Part shown: positions 1-5,271 of the stretch, one piece after another
Layout: each line of letters starts with the position of its first letter
How positions within the stretch are numbered: position 1 is the first letter of the stretch
NCBI GenBank assembly: GCA_041687475.1
Contig: JAWLBW010000198.1
Coordinates: 1-8,711, forward strand
Direction of reading: 5' to 3'
DNA from: JAWLBW01 sp041687475
GTDB taxonomy: Bacteria > J088 > JAWLBW01
DNA: 8,711 nucleotides
The notes under the pieces: generated by a model
What the model saw: only the letters and a program-made list of their open reading frames with translations
Databases searched by the model: none
What the model was told of the DNA's origin: nothing
Position numbers and translations under genes: made by a program

Positions 1-1
1 C

Positions 2-517
2 GAAGAAGCCGCGCTGCTGGTAGGCGAAGTGGCCAATGACGTCGACGTGATGATCGTATCCTTTCACGGCGGGGCCGAAGGGTTCGATTCCCTTCACGTC
101 GCCGACGACACCGAAACCTTCTATGGTGAAAACCGGGGCAATGTCGTGCGGTTCGCCCGGCGCATGGTCGATGTCGGCGCCGACCTGGTGATCGGCCACG
201 GTCCGCACGTGCCGCGCGCCATGGAGGTCTACAAGCGAAGACTCATTGCCTATTCACTCGGCAATTTCGCGACCTACGGCACGTTCAACCTGACCGGCTT
301 CAACGGCACGGGGCTTGTGCTTGCAACCTCGCTTGACCGGAAGGGTCGTTTCGTTCACGGCGAGATTCGCCCGACACGCCAGGCCGGCGAAGGCATACCG
401 GAACCCGACCCGGAACAGACCGCCGTCGACCTCATCAGGTGGCTTTCGGCGACCGACCTGCCCGAAACCGGGGTGCGCGTAGGCCTTGACGGCAGAATCC
501 ATCCGCCCGGCAAGTAG
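2..517 (+). CDS. CapA/YwtB-type metallophosphatase-fold protein, C-terminal part
   Basis: The reading frame is open to the left edge, so the start is missing; 171 residues and the stop are visible. The piece matches the C-terminal half of the CapA domain, named after poly-gamma-glutamate capsule synthesis and belonging to the calcineurin-like metallophosphatase fold. Visible family motifs are FHGGAEG (piece residues 21-27, corresponding to HWGxE in classical CapA), GHGPHVP (65-71) and YSLGNF (84-89). The His residues are expected metal ligands. A probable subfamily feature is the GE-NRG segment just before the helix leading to GADLVIGHGPH. The protein ends about 80 residues after YSLGNF with no membrane segment in view. 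The true substrate is unknown: many CapA-domain proteins lie outside capsule loci, and no pgs/cap genes are seen here. It is followed by a hairpin and a 316 nt gap, so it is probably not in one operon with ktrB. Confidence 0.85.
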   Translation, partial: EEAALLVGEVANDVDVMIVSFHGGAEGFDSLHVADDTETFYGENRGNVVRFARRMVDVGADLVIGHGPHVPRAMEVYKRRLIAYSLGNFATYGTFNLTGFNGTGLVLATSLDRKGRFVHGEIRPTRQAGEGIPEPDPEQTAVDLIRWLSATDLPETGVRVGLDGRIHPPGK

Positions 518-520
518 TTC

Positions 521-537
521 GAGCCCCGCCTGGGCTC
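521..537 (+). terminator. Hairpin just after the CapA-family gene, possible terminator
   Basis: A perfect 6 bp stem, GAGCCC (521-526) with GGGCTC (532-537), encloses a 5 nt loop and lies 3 nt after the stop codon. No T-run follows, so it is not a classical intrinsic terminator. It may only mark the mRNA 3' end or help termination weakly. Confidence 0.35.
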
Positions 538-758
538 ACGAAGGATGAAACAACCCTGTTCGCGCTCTTCCCGGGACAGGAAGAGGCTCCCGATACGGAG
601 AAGCACCCCGAGTTCCTTCTCGTCCACGGCGCAAGTGCCATTACGCCCGGGACTTTCTCGGACCACGTTCGGGAAGCGACTCAGCAAGCCTGCGTAACTC
701 CGTGCGACCGAAAGGGGCTCGTCGCTTCGCCGGCTCCTGAGGGTGCCCCCCTTACCCT

Positions 759-787
759 TTGACAAGGACTCGCGGTGGGAGTACCCT
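759..787 (+). promoter_or_regulatory. Candidate promoter of ktrBA
   Basis: A perfect -35 box TTGACA (759-764) is followed, after exactly 17 bp, by TACCCT (782-787), which keeps the T-A-N-N-N-T pattern of a -10 box. Transcription would start near 794, giving a leader of about 40 nt before the ktrB ATG. The ribosome binding site is weak (GAGGG around 808-812, too distant to be ideal). Confidence 0.5.
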
Positions 788-833
788 GCCCGGATAGCCT
801 TCGCTTCGAGGGCGAGCATCAGATAGTCGCCAC

Positions 834-2234
834 ATGCCATCCCTGGACACCTCAAAAATCTTCGACTGGTGGCGTTCGCTACCCCCCGAAGTTCTCTTCA
901 TGCTGAGTTTTCTGGCGCTGATTCTCGTCGGAACCGCCGGGCTGTTGTGGCTGCCCGGTTTATACACCGGGCCCGGGCTGACCTTCAGCGATGCGCTCTT
1001 CATGGCCACCAGCGCCGTTTGCGTGACCGGTCTCATCGTCGTCGACACGGCCACGTATTTCACCATCTGGGGCCAGCTCTGGATTCTGGTGCTGATTCAG
1101 CTCGGGGGCCTGGGGCTTATCGGTATGACTTCGGTCATCATCGGCGCTTTGGGACGCCGTCTCTCGCTTCGCACCGAAGTCATTGCCGCCCCCTCGCTCG
1201 AACATCTGCACGGTACCGAGCTGCAGCACTTCGCTCTTTCCATCGTACGCTTCACCTTCATCGTCGAAGCTGTGTTCGCCGCAATGCTCTGGCTGCAGTG
1301 GCGAAGTTCGCTCGGTGATACTGCGGCAGCCTGGCACGCGGTTTTCCACGCAGTCAGTGCCTTCTGCAATGCCGGTTTCTCTACGTTTTCCGATTCGTTG
1401 ATGGGGTTCGCCGATTCACCGGGCACGTTGCTGACCGTGTCGCTCGTCATCATCATCGGCGGTTTCGGGTACCTGAGTACGCTGGAAGTCAGCCGTTGGG
1501 CGCGGGGCGGTGGTACCCAGGGAATTTACCGGCTTTCGTCGCACAGCTACGCAGCTCTCACCATTACGGCGGTGTTGCTCGCCGGGGGAATGCTGCTGTA
1601 CGCTTTTGTCGAGTGGAATGGTGTGCTCGCCGGCATGGGTCCCGTGAGTAAGCTTACCAATGCCTGGTTCATGTCGACAACGGCCCGAACCGCCGGATTC
1701 AACAGCGTCGATTACGGTCAGCTTACGAATCAGTCAGCCTTGGTAACCATAGCGCTCATGGCCATCGGCGGCTCGCCGGGATCGACGGCAGGGGGCGTGA
1801 AGACAACTGCTCTGGCCATACTCATTGCCATGGCCTGGTCGCGAACGCGCGGTCGGCAATACGTTTCGCTCAGGGGACGCTCGGTGCCCGACGAAACCGT
1901 CGAGCGTACGGTCAGCCTTTTCATTCTGTTTTTCCTGCTCATTTCACTCCTTCACTTCGTGCTCTCCTTCACGGAAACCGGCCATGTCACCGACCTTGAA
2001 GGGGCCCGGGCCACGATGCTGCCCCTGCTCTTCGAAGCGGTCAGTGCGGCCGGCACCGTGGGGCTCTCAATGGGAACCACGGCAGAGCTTTCGACGGTAG
2101 GAAAGCTGGTCATTGTAGTAACGATGTTTATCGGGCGAGTGGGCCCGCTTGCATTCTTTGCGGCTGTTTCCTTCCGCAAGCGGCCGTTGCCGCTCGGGTC
2201 ACGGCCGGCACGTGAAGACGTTATCGTTGGCTAA
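834..2234 (+). CDS. ktrB: KtrB/TrkH-family potassium channel subunit
   Basis: This is the membrane subunit of a K+ uptake system (466 aa, normal for KtrB). The four P-loop repeats of the SKT superfamily are all readable, each with its filter glycine: CVTGL (63-67, Gly66), CNAGF (178-182, Gly181), RTAGF (285-289, Gly288) and GTVGL (407-411, Gly410). The intramembrane gating loop GGSPGSTAGGVKTT (312-325) and the conserved Arg of GRVGPL (Arg435) in the last repeat are also present. The length, lack of TrkH-type extra N-terminal helices and ktrA-type partner favour KtrB over TrkH. The ATG start is followed by a short cytoplasmic N-terminus and then the first membrane helix at about 20-40. The ktrA gene follows after 22 nt, so the two form a channel and its gating ring. 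Expression probably comes from the TTGACA promoter upstream. Confidence 0.93.
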   Translation: MPSLDTSKIFDWWRSLPPEVLFMLSFLALILVGTAGLLWLPGLYTGPGLTFSDALFMATSAVCVTGLIVVDTATYFTIWGQLWILVLIQLGGLGLIGMTSVIIGALGRRLSLRTEVIAAPSLEHLHGTELQHFALSIVRFTFIVEAVFAAMLWLQWRSSLGDTAAAWHAVFHAVSAFCNAGFSTFSDSLMGFADSPGTLLTVSLVIIIGGFGYLSTLEVSRWARGGGTQGIYRLSSHSYAALTITAVLLAGGMLLYAFVEWNGVLAGMGPVSKLTNAWFMSTTARTAGFNSVDYGQLTNQSALVTIALMAIGGSPGSTAGGVKTTALAILIAMAWSRTRGRQYVSLRGRSVPDETVERTVSLFILFFLLISLLHFVLSFTETGHVTDLEGARATMLPLLFEAVSAAGTVGLSMGTTAELSTVGKLVIVVTMFIGRVGPLAFFAAVSFRKRPLPLGSRPAREDVIVG

Positions 2235-2244
2235 GACGTCACTC

Positions 2245-2256
2245 TAGGATAAATCC
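2245..2256 (+). promoter_or_regulatory. AGGA ribosome site or leaderless -10 box in front of ktrA
   Basis: The ktrB-ktrA gap contains AGGA (2246-2249), 7 nt before the ATG, a normal Shine-Dalgarno position. The same bases form TAGGAT (2245-2250), exactly 6 nt before the ATG. That is the same TAGNNT-N6-ATG layout seen at both antitoxin genes on the other strand. No strong -35 box is visible (TTATCG at 2221-2226 is the best), so the ribosome site is the simpler reading and an internal leaderless promoter is the alternative. Confidence 0.4.
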
Positions 2257-2916
2257 ATGGCAAAAAGAATCGTAGTCATCGGCCTGGGAAACTTCGGCGC
2301 CAGCCTTGCGGCGCGCCTTCACCAATTGCGCCACGAAGTGGTCGCCGTAGATACGGACCCCGAACTGGTCGACGCCATGGGTTCGAAAGTCGCGCAGGCC
2401 TTCGTCGGCGATGCCACCCGAAAGGGCGTGCTTGAAGAAGCCGGCGCCCGCGAGGCAGACATGGCCGTGATTTCGACCGGCGATAACCTGGCAGCCAGTA
2501 TCCTTGCCTTGCTGGCCCTCAAGGACCTCAAGGTACGGTCGATTTTCGTAAAGGTCGGCTCGGAAGAGCACGCGCGTATCGCCGAATCGCTGGGGGCCGA
2601 AGAAGTCATTTTTCCCGAAAGGGAATCGGCGCTCGGATTGGCGTCGCGCATTACCGGAAGCGCGCTTCTGCAGTACGTGAGCCTCGGCCCCAACCTGAGC
2701 ATTCAGGAAATGGCCGTACCCGAGGCCTGGCAGGGAAAGACCATTCGCCAACTTGAACTTCCGCAGAAGTATCAGGCGCAGGTGGTGGCCATTCACGACA
2801 TCCTTCGCGACGAAATGACGGCCGTGCCCTCGGCCGACCGCACGCTCACGTCGTCGGACACCCTGCTGCTCGCCGGATCACCGACCGTGTTGGAAAGGCT
2901 GGCGCGAATGGCATGA
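2257..2916 (+). CDS. ktrA: KtrA/TrkA-type RCK subunit gating KtrB
   Basis: This is the cytoplasmic regulatory subunit of K+ uptake (219 aa, the usual KtrA length of one RCK unit). The N-terminal Rossmann RCK domain covers about residues 4-120. It has the nucleotide-binding GLGNFG (9-14), the acidic Asp32 at the end of the second strand, and GDAT (51-54). The segment FPERESALGLA (119-129) links to the C-terminal RCK_C/TrkA-C domain at about 140-217. Family knowledge: an octameric KtrA ring binds ATP/ADP and opens or closes KtrB, and RCK_C domains in some bacteria bind c-di-AMP. The ATG start gives the exact beginning of the first beta strand. Its stop lies 35 nt from the stop of the convergent PIN toxin gene, with only a very weak 4 bp hairpin between them. 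Confidence 0.93.
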   Translation: MAKRIVVIGLGNFGASLAARLHQLRHEVVAVDTDPELVDAMGSKVAQAFVGDATRKGVLEEAGAREADMAVISTGDNLAASILALLALKDLKVRSIFVKVGSEEHARIAESLGAEEVIFPERESALGLASRITGSALLQYVSLGPNLSIQEMAVPEAWQGKTIRQLELPQKYQAQVVAIHDILRDEMTAVPSADRTLTSSDTLLLAGSPTVLERLARMA

Positions 2917-2951
2917 TGACCTGAGCCTCACAAAAGGCCAGTCGACGGCAG

Positions 2952-3380
2952 CTACTCTGCCGTAATAAGAGCGAAACCCTCTTTCTCAGCCGCTCTGCCG
3001 AGTCGAGCGTCGAGGCAGACGAAAGGAAACCCGGCAGGTCTTCCCTCAGTGGCAATCAACGCTGCCGCCAACTGCATGGAGTCTGCTGCGCGCAGATCGT
3101 GTACACGGAGTAAGCGAATTGAAAGGTCGCGAATGTTATCCGTCGGCGCAATCTCGCTCCACGCCTTCCGAAAAAGCTCCAACCGACGGAAAGCTTCGCG
3201 CACGGTTCCCGGTTCAACGAGGCCCATACGCTCGAGACGACTGATTGCCGATGCACATTCAACCACCGTGGCCCACCAGATAAGGATATCCGGGTCTTGG
3301 GCCAGCAGCTGCCTCACGGCCACCGTAGTGCTTTCGTCAAGAAGGATGGGTACGACGGCAGAACTATCCCAGAACCTCAT
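2952..3380 (-). CDS. PIN-domain (VapC-like) toxin of the Phd-type module
   Basis: This 142 aa protein has a PIN fold, the ribonuclease toxin of type II toxin-antitoxin systems. The four acidic residues that bind Mg2+ are recognisable: Asp5 in FWDSSA, Glu41 in VVECAS, Asp100 in RAADSMQLA and Asp124 in VCLDARL. The typical C-terminal ending ALITAE is also present. All catalytic positions are intact, so it is probably active. Its ATG overlaps the end of the antitoxin gene by 4 nt (ATGA, 3377-3380), so translation is probably coupled. The RNA target cannot be told from sequence; VapC relatives cut initiator tRNA, other tRNAs or 23S rRNA. No separate promoter is visible. Confidence 0.88.
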   Translation of the reverse strand: MRFWDSSAVVPILLDESTTVAVRQLLAQDPDILIWWATVVECASAISRLERMGLVEPGTVREAFRRLELFRKAWSEIAPTDNIRDLSIRLLRVHDLRAADSMQLAAALIATEGRPAGFPFVCLDARLGRAAEKEGFALITAE

Positions 3381-3673
3381 CGTCCTTCATCACGCTCTTC
3401 GAGCAGCGCCGCAAGAACACTGGATGATGCCTTGGGCGGCGCTGTTTCGATGATCTCCCGCAATCCGGCTACGCCCTTACCACGACGAACCAGCCCGTTT
3501 CGTTCCAGCTTGTCGAGCATGGCATCTGATGCGCCGGCCGCGCCGGCCGGCACGGGGGTCAGGTGGGCAATCGGTATATTCCGATCCGTGACCACAACGG
3601 TCTCGCCATGACGAACGAGATCAAGTAACTGACTGAGATTGTTCTTCGTTTCAGTTATTGAGGCTATCTTCAT
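3377..3673 (-). CDS. Phd/YefM-type antitoxin
   Basis: This 98 aa protein pairs with the downstream PIN toxin. The N-terminus (residues 1-40) has the Phd/YefM pattern: a first strand KIASITETK, a helix NLSQLLDLVRHGE, then VVVTDRNIPIAHLTP. This fold dimerises and binds operator DNA. The C-terminal part (about 45-98) is charged and probably disordered until it wraps the toxin. Gene order (antitoxin first, ATGA overlap) is standard. The mRNA appears leaderless: a -10 box lies exactly 6 nt before the ATG, inside a palindrome that is a good candidate operator for self-repression. Confidence 0.87.
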   Translation of the reverse strand: MKIASITETKNNLSQLLDLVRHGETVVVTDRNIPIAHLTPVPAGAAGASDAMLDKLERNGLVRRGKGVAGLREIIETAPPKASSSVLAALLEERDEGR

Positions 3674-3708
3674 AAGGCTATTCTAGCCTTTTTAATCAGG
3701 CCAGTCGA
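3674..3708 (-). promoter_or_regulatory. Leaderless promoter with operator palindrome for the Phd-type module
   Basis: Read on the minus strand, -35 TCGACT (3703-3708, 4 of 6 consensus bases) and -10 TAGAAT (3680-3685) are 17 bp apart. Only 6 nt separate the -10 box from the ATG, so transcription should begin at or next to the start codon. A perfect 7 bp inverted repeat with a 3 bp centre (arms 3674-3680 and 3684-3690) covers the -10 box and touches the ATG. A protein bound there would block RNA polymerase, as expected for antitoxin self-repression. Confidence 0.6.
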
Positions 3709-3739
3709 TACCGATGCCAGTTTGAAGAGAGCTTTCTGT

Positions 3740-4114
3740 TCACCGGATGATCCGGATTTCGACGTCAAGCTCCAGCTCGGCCCACACTCTATCTGCCGTC
3801 AGTACAGGGAGATTTTGTTCAACAGCCGTTGCCAGGCAAGCTCGATCGCCAAGGGAAAGACCGAGGCGTTGTCCTTGCTGAACCAGCGCCGCGGCGAGTA
3901 TGGAATGGGTCTGCGAGAATGGAATGATCTGGCCGACGGAGGCAAGCCGCTCGGCTACGGCAACCGCATCCACGCCGTCCCGCGCGAAACGACCCAGTAC
4001 TTCTGCAAAGTTCACCGATGAAATCAACGCTTGGTGAATAAATTCGCCGACTGTTTCGTGTCCTGGTTCCCGGAAGAGCCAGGCCAGCACAGCAGATGCG
4101 TCCATAACGATCAT
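3740..4114 (-). CDS. PIN-domain (FitB/VapC-like) toxin of the RHH-type module
   Basis: This 124 aa PIN-domain protein is a probable Mg2+-dependent ribonuclease toxin. The acidic metal ligands are visible: Asp5 in VMDASA, Glu38 in NFAEVL, Asp90 in LGDRACLA and Asp108 in LTADRVW. The LSLGDRACLATA block is a strong signature of the FitB/VapC class. The gene overlaps its antitoxin by 4 nt (ATGA at 4111-4114) and its stop lies 66 nt before the Phd antitoxin start. The two toxins in this window are only distantly alike outside the PIN motifs, so a recent tandem duplication is unlikely. Confidence 0.9.
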   Translation of the reverse strand: MIVMDASAVLAWLFREPGHETVGEFIHQALISSVNFAEVLGRFARDGVDAVAVAERLASVGQIIPFSQTHSILAAALVQQGQRLGLSLGDRACLATAVEQNLPVLTADRVWAELELDVEIRIIR

Positions 4115-4359
4115 TCGGTTTCGGCTGCTCTTCGCCTCTCCCGAATAAATTCATCGACTACGGACTTCGGTTTCTTGCTCCCATAGAGGGAATCGACCCA
4201 GTCCTGAAGCCCGGTCGAAGAGGCCTCGCTTTCGTCGCGGGTGGCCGATTCCAGAATCGCTCGCACTTCGGCTTCCATGCTTCTACCGGCACGGGCTGCC
4301 CGAATGCGTAAACGCCGGTGAACGTCGTCGGGAAGATCGCGAATACTCAGGCTTGCCAT
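4111..4359 (-). CDS. FitA-like ribbon-helix-helix antitoxin
   Basis: This 82 aa antitoxin partners the PIN toxin just downstream. Residues 1-42 form a ribbon-helix-helix DNA-binding unit in the FitA style: a beta strand ASLSIRDLP, then helices around DDVHRRLRIRAARAG and SMEAEVRAIL. The GRSMEAEVR stretch is characteristic of the family. The C-terminal half (43-82), with a Trp-containing LQDWVDSLYG and a basic helix, should bind the toxin. Start choice is firm, because the ATG lies 6 nt after a good -10 box. This gives a leaderless mRNA and an exact RHH N-terminus. Confidence 0.88.
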   Translation of the reverse strand: MASLSIRDLPDDVHRRLRIRAARAGRSMEAEVRAILESATRDESEASSTGLQDWVDSLYGSKKPKSVVDEFIRERRRAAETE

Positions 4360-4365
4360 AAGAAT

Positions 4366-4394
4366 ACTCTAGCAGGTGATGTCAATGACAGCAA
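4366..4394 (-). promoter_or_regulatory. Leaderless promoter of the FitA-like module
   Basis: On the minus strand, -35 TTGCTG (4389-4394) and -10 TAGAGT (4366-4371) are separated by 17 bp, and the -10 box ends 6 nt before the ATG at 4359. In the spacer lies an 11 bp palindrome, TGTCA-A-TGACA on the plus strand (4380-4390), placed where an RHH antitoxin dimer could repress. The pattern mirrors the Phd-type promoter. Confidence 0.55.
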
Positions 4395-4397
4395 TGC

Positions 4398-4407
4398 TTG
4401 CATGCAA
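4398..4407. promoter_or_regulatory. TTGCATGCAA palindrome between two divergent promoters
   Basis: A perfect 10 bp palindrome sits between the -35 boxes of the two divergent promoters (4389-4394 and 4416-4421). It could be an operator for the FitA-like antitoxin, for the ArsR-type repressor, or for both. No evidence here decides between them. Confidence 0.35.
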
Positions 4408-4415
4408 TTGTCTTC

Positions 4416-4444
4416 TTGCTGTAGTCGACGCCTTCGGCTAGACT
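4416..4444 (+). promoter_or_regulatory. Candidate promoter of the rhodanese/sulfur operon
   Basis: -35 TTGCTG (4416-4421) and -10 TAGACT (4439-4444) are separated by 17 bp, the same architecture as the divergent antitoxin promoter. Transcription would start near 4451, leaving a leader of roughly 125 nt before the ATG at 4576. An A+T-rich stretch at about 4450-4473, with two TTGA-containing half-repeats, lies at the start of that leader and could be an operator for the encoded ArsR-type protein. Confidence 0.45.
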
Positions 4445-4575
4445 GTTCCTAAATTCTTGATTTATTGAGATTAGTGGGCTGCAGCGCAATGGGCGCAGTG
4501 GACGACGTAGACGCGGTGGACACTGGAGCCCTTCGGTGCCCTCAGCGGGGGCCAGGGGGAGAGAAACCCGGGCTT

Positions 4576-5271
4576 ATGACTTCGACGCGAAAAGTAAAAG
4601 ACGCCGTATACGAGCAGTTCGCCGCGGTTGGAAAGGCTATCGCCAACCCGAAGCGGTTCGAAATTCTCGACCTGCTGAGTCAGGGGCCGCGCACGGTCGA
4701 ACGGCTGGGCGAGGCGGCCTCGTTGTCGACCGGCAATGTCTCGCATCACCTGCAGGCATTGAAGGAAGCACGGCTGGTCGAGTCGACGAAAGAGGGCCTG
4801 TACGTGACCTATCGGCTCGTCGACGGGGTGGCCGAACTGCTCGCCGTCGTGCGCCGGTTGGCCGAACAGCATCGGGCCGAGGTCGACCGGTTGTACCGCG
4901 AGCACTTCGAGCCGGGTGCGCCCGTCGAGCCGGTTGAGCGCGACGACCTGCTGGAACGCATTCGCCGGGGCGATACGGTCGTCATCGACGTGCGTCCGCC
5001 CGAAGAGTACGCAGCCGGGCACCTGGAGGGGGCAGAGTCCGTTCCCCTCGAAGAGCTGGAGGCGTGGCTCGAATCCCTTCCCCATGATTTCGATGACAAG
5101 TCGGTCGTCGCCTACTGCCGCGGTCGCTACTGCGTGATGGCCGTGAAGGCGGTCGAGACCCTGCGCGCCCGCGGCTACGATGCGGTGCGGCTGGAAGAAA
5201 ACGTTCACGATTTCCGTTCGCGGGGGCTTCCCGTCATTGAACTCTCCGACGAAAAGGTCCCTCATGAGTAA
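4576..5271 (+). CDS. ArsR-family repressor fused to a rhodanese domain
   Basis: This 231 aa protein has two domains. Residues about 8-95 are a winged helix-turn-helix of the ArsR type (AIANPKRFEILDLL, then TVERLGEAASLSTGNVSHHLQAL as the DNA-reading unit). Residues about 120-222 are a rhodanese domain with DVRPPEEY (138-145) and the active loop CRGRYC (Cys181 to Cys186). The DNA-binding half contains no cysteine, so the metal site of classical ArsR and the two-cysteine sensor of BigR/SqrR are both absent. The only two cysteines of the whole protein are in the rhodanese loop, suggesting the signal is read there, perhaps as a persulfide or a disulfide/polysulfide bridge. The frame extends upstream to a TTG at 4465, but that extension is unlike any ArsR N-terminus. 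The ATG at 4576 has a purine-rich AGGGGGAGAG upstream. The gene probably represses its own operon and overlaps the MFS gene by 8 nt. Confidence 0.88.
   Translation: MTSTRKVKDAVYEQFAAVGKAIANPKRFEILDLLSQGPRTVERLGEAASLSTGNVSHHLQALKEARLVESTKEGLYVTYRLVDGVAELLAVVRRLAEQHRAEVDRLYREHFEPGAPVEPVERDDLLERIRRGDTVVIDVRPPEEYAAGHLEGAESVPLEELEAWLESLPHDFDDKSVVAYCRGRYCVMAVKAVETLRARGYDAVRLEENVHDFRSRGLPVIELSDEKVPHE

Larger units (their letters stand above)
518..833. other. 316 nt gap with several inverted repeats, no convincing gene
   Basis: Besides the hairpin after the stop, two further perfect inverted repeats are visible. CTCTTCC (565-571) pairs with GGAAGAG (579-585) across a 7 nt loop. GAAGCGAC (673-680) pairs with GTCGCTTC (721-728) across 40 nt. 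Within the latter, GCGAC (704-708) can compete for the same partner GTCGC (721-725), with a GAAA loop closed by CC/GG (708-715) inside. A 166-codon minus-strand frame crosses the gap, but it runs into both neighbouring genes and resembles no family I know. The gap could hold a small structured RNA or a decayed gene. I could not match it to RNase P RNA, tmRNA or the c-di-AMP (ydaO) riboswitch that often controls ktr genes. Confidence 0.4.

Noticed and set aside
630..670. Resemblance of the minus strand to the RNase P RNA core (GAGAAAGTCCCGGGC versus GAGGAAAGTCCGGGC)
   Set aside because: Only one short block matches, imperfectly, and the other universally conserved rnpB segments are absent.
518..833. 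c-di-AMP (ydaO) riboswitch upstream of the ktr genes
   Set aside because: The position is biologically attractive, but the conserved core segments of that riboswitch are not found.
355..855. 166-codon minus-strand frame across the gap upstream of ktrB
   Set aside because: It runs into both flanking genes, has Arg/Ser/Gly-rich composition typical of chance frames, and no recognisable domain. It is kept only as a remote possibility in the description of the gap.
3674..3693. Intrinsic terminator on the plus strand (7 bp stem then five T)
   Set aside because: No plus-strand gene ends nearby, the loop is only 3 nt, and the repeat is better explained as an operator over the antitoxin -10 box.
4465..4575. 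Upstream extension of the ArsR-rhodanese gene from a TTG start (37 more residues)
   Set aside because: The extra residues do not resemble any ArsR N-terminus, the TTG has no ribosome site, and the ATG at 4576 gives the exact family beginning with a purine-rich site upstream.
4576..5271. Classical arsenic-sensing ArsR
   Set aside because: The DNA-binding domain has no cysteine, so the CxC-type metal site is missing. An arsenic link is kept only as an alternative because of the CX5R loop in the neighbouring transporter.
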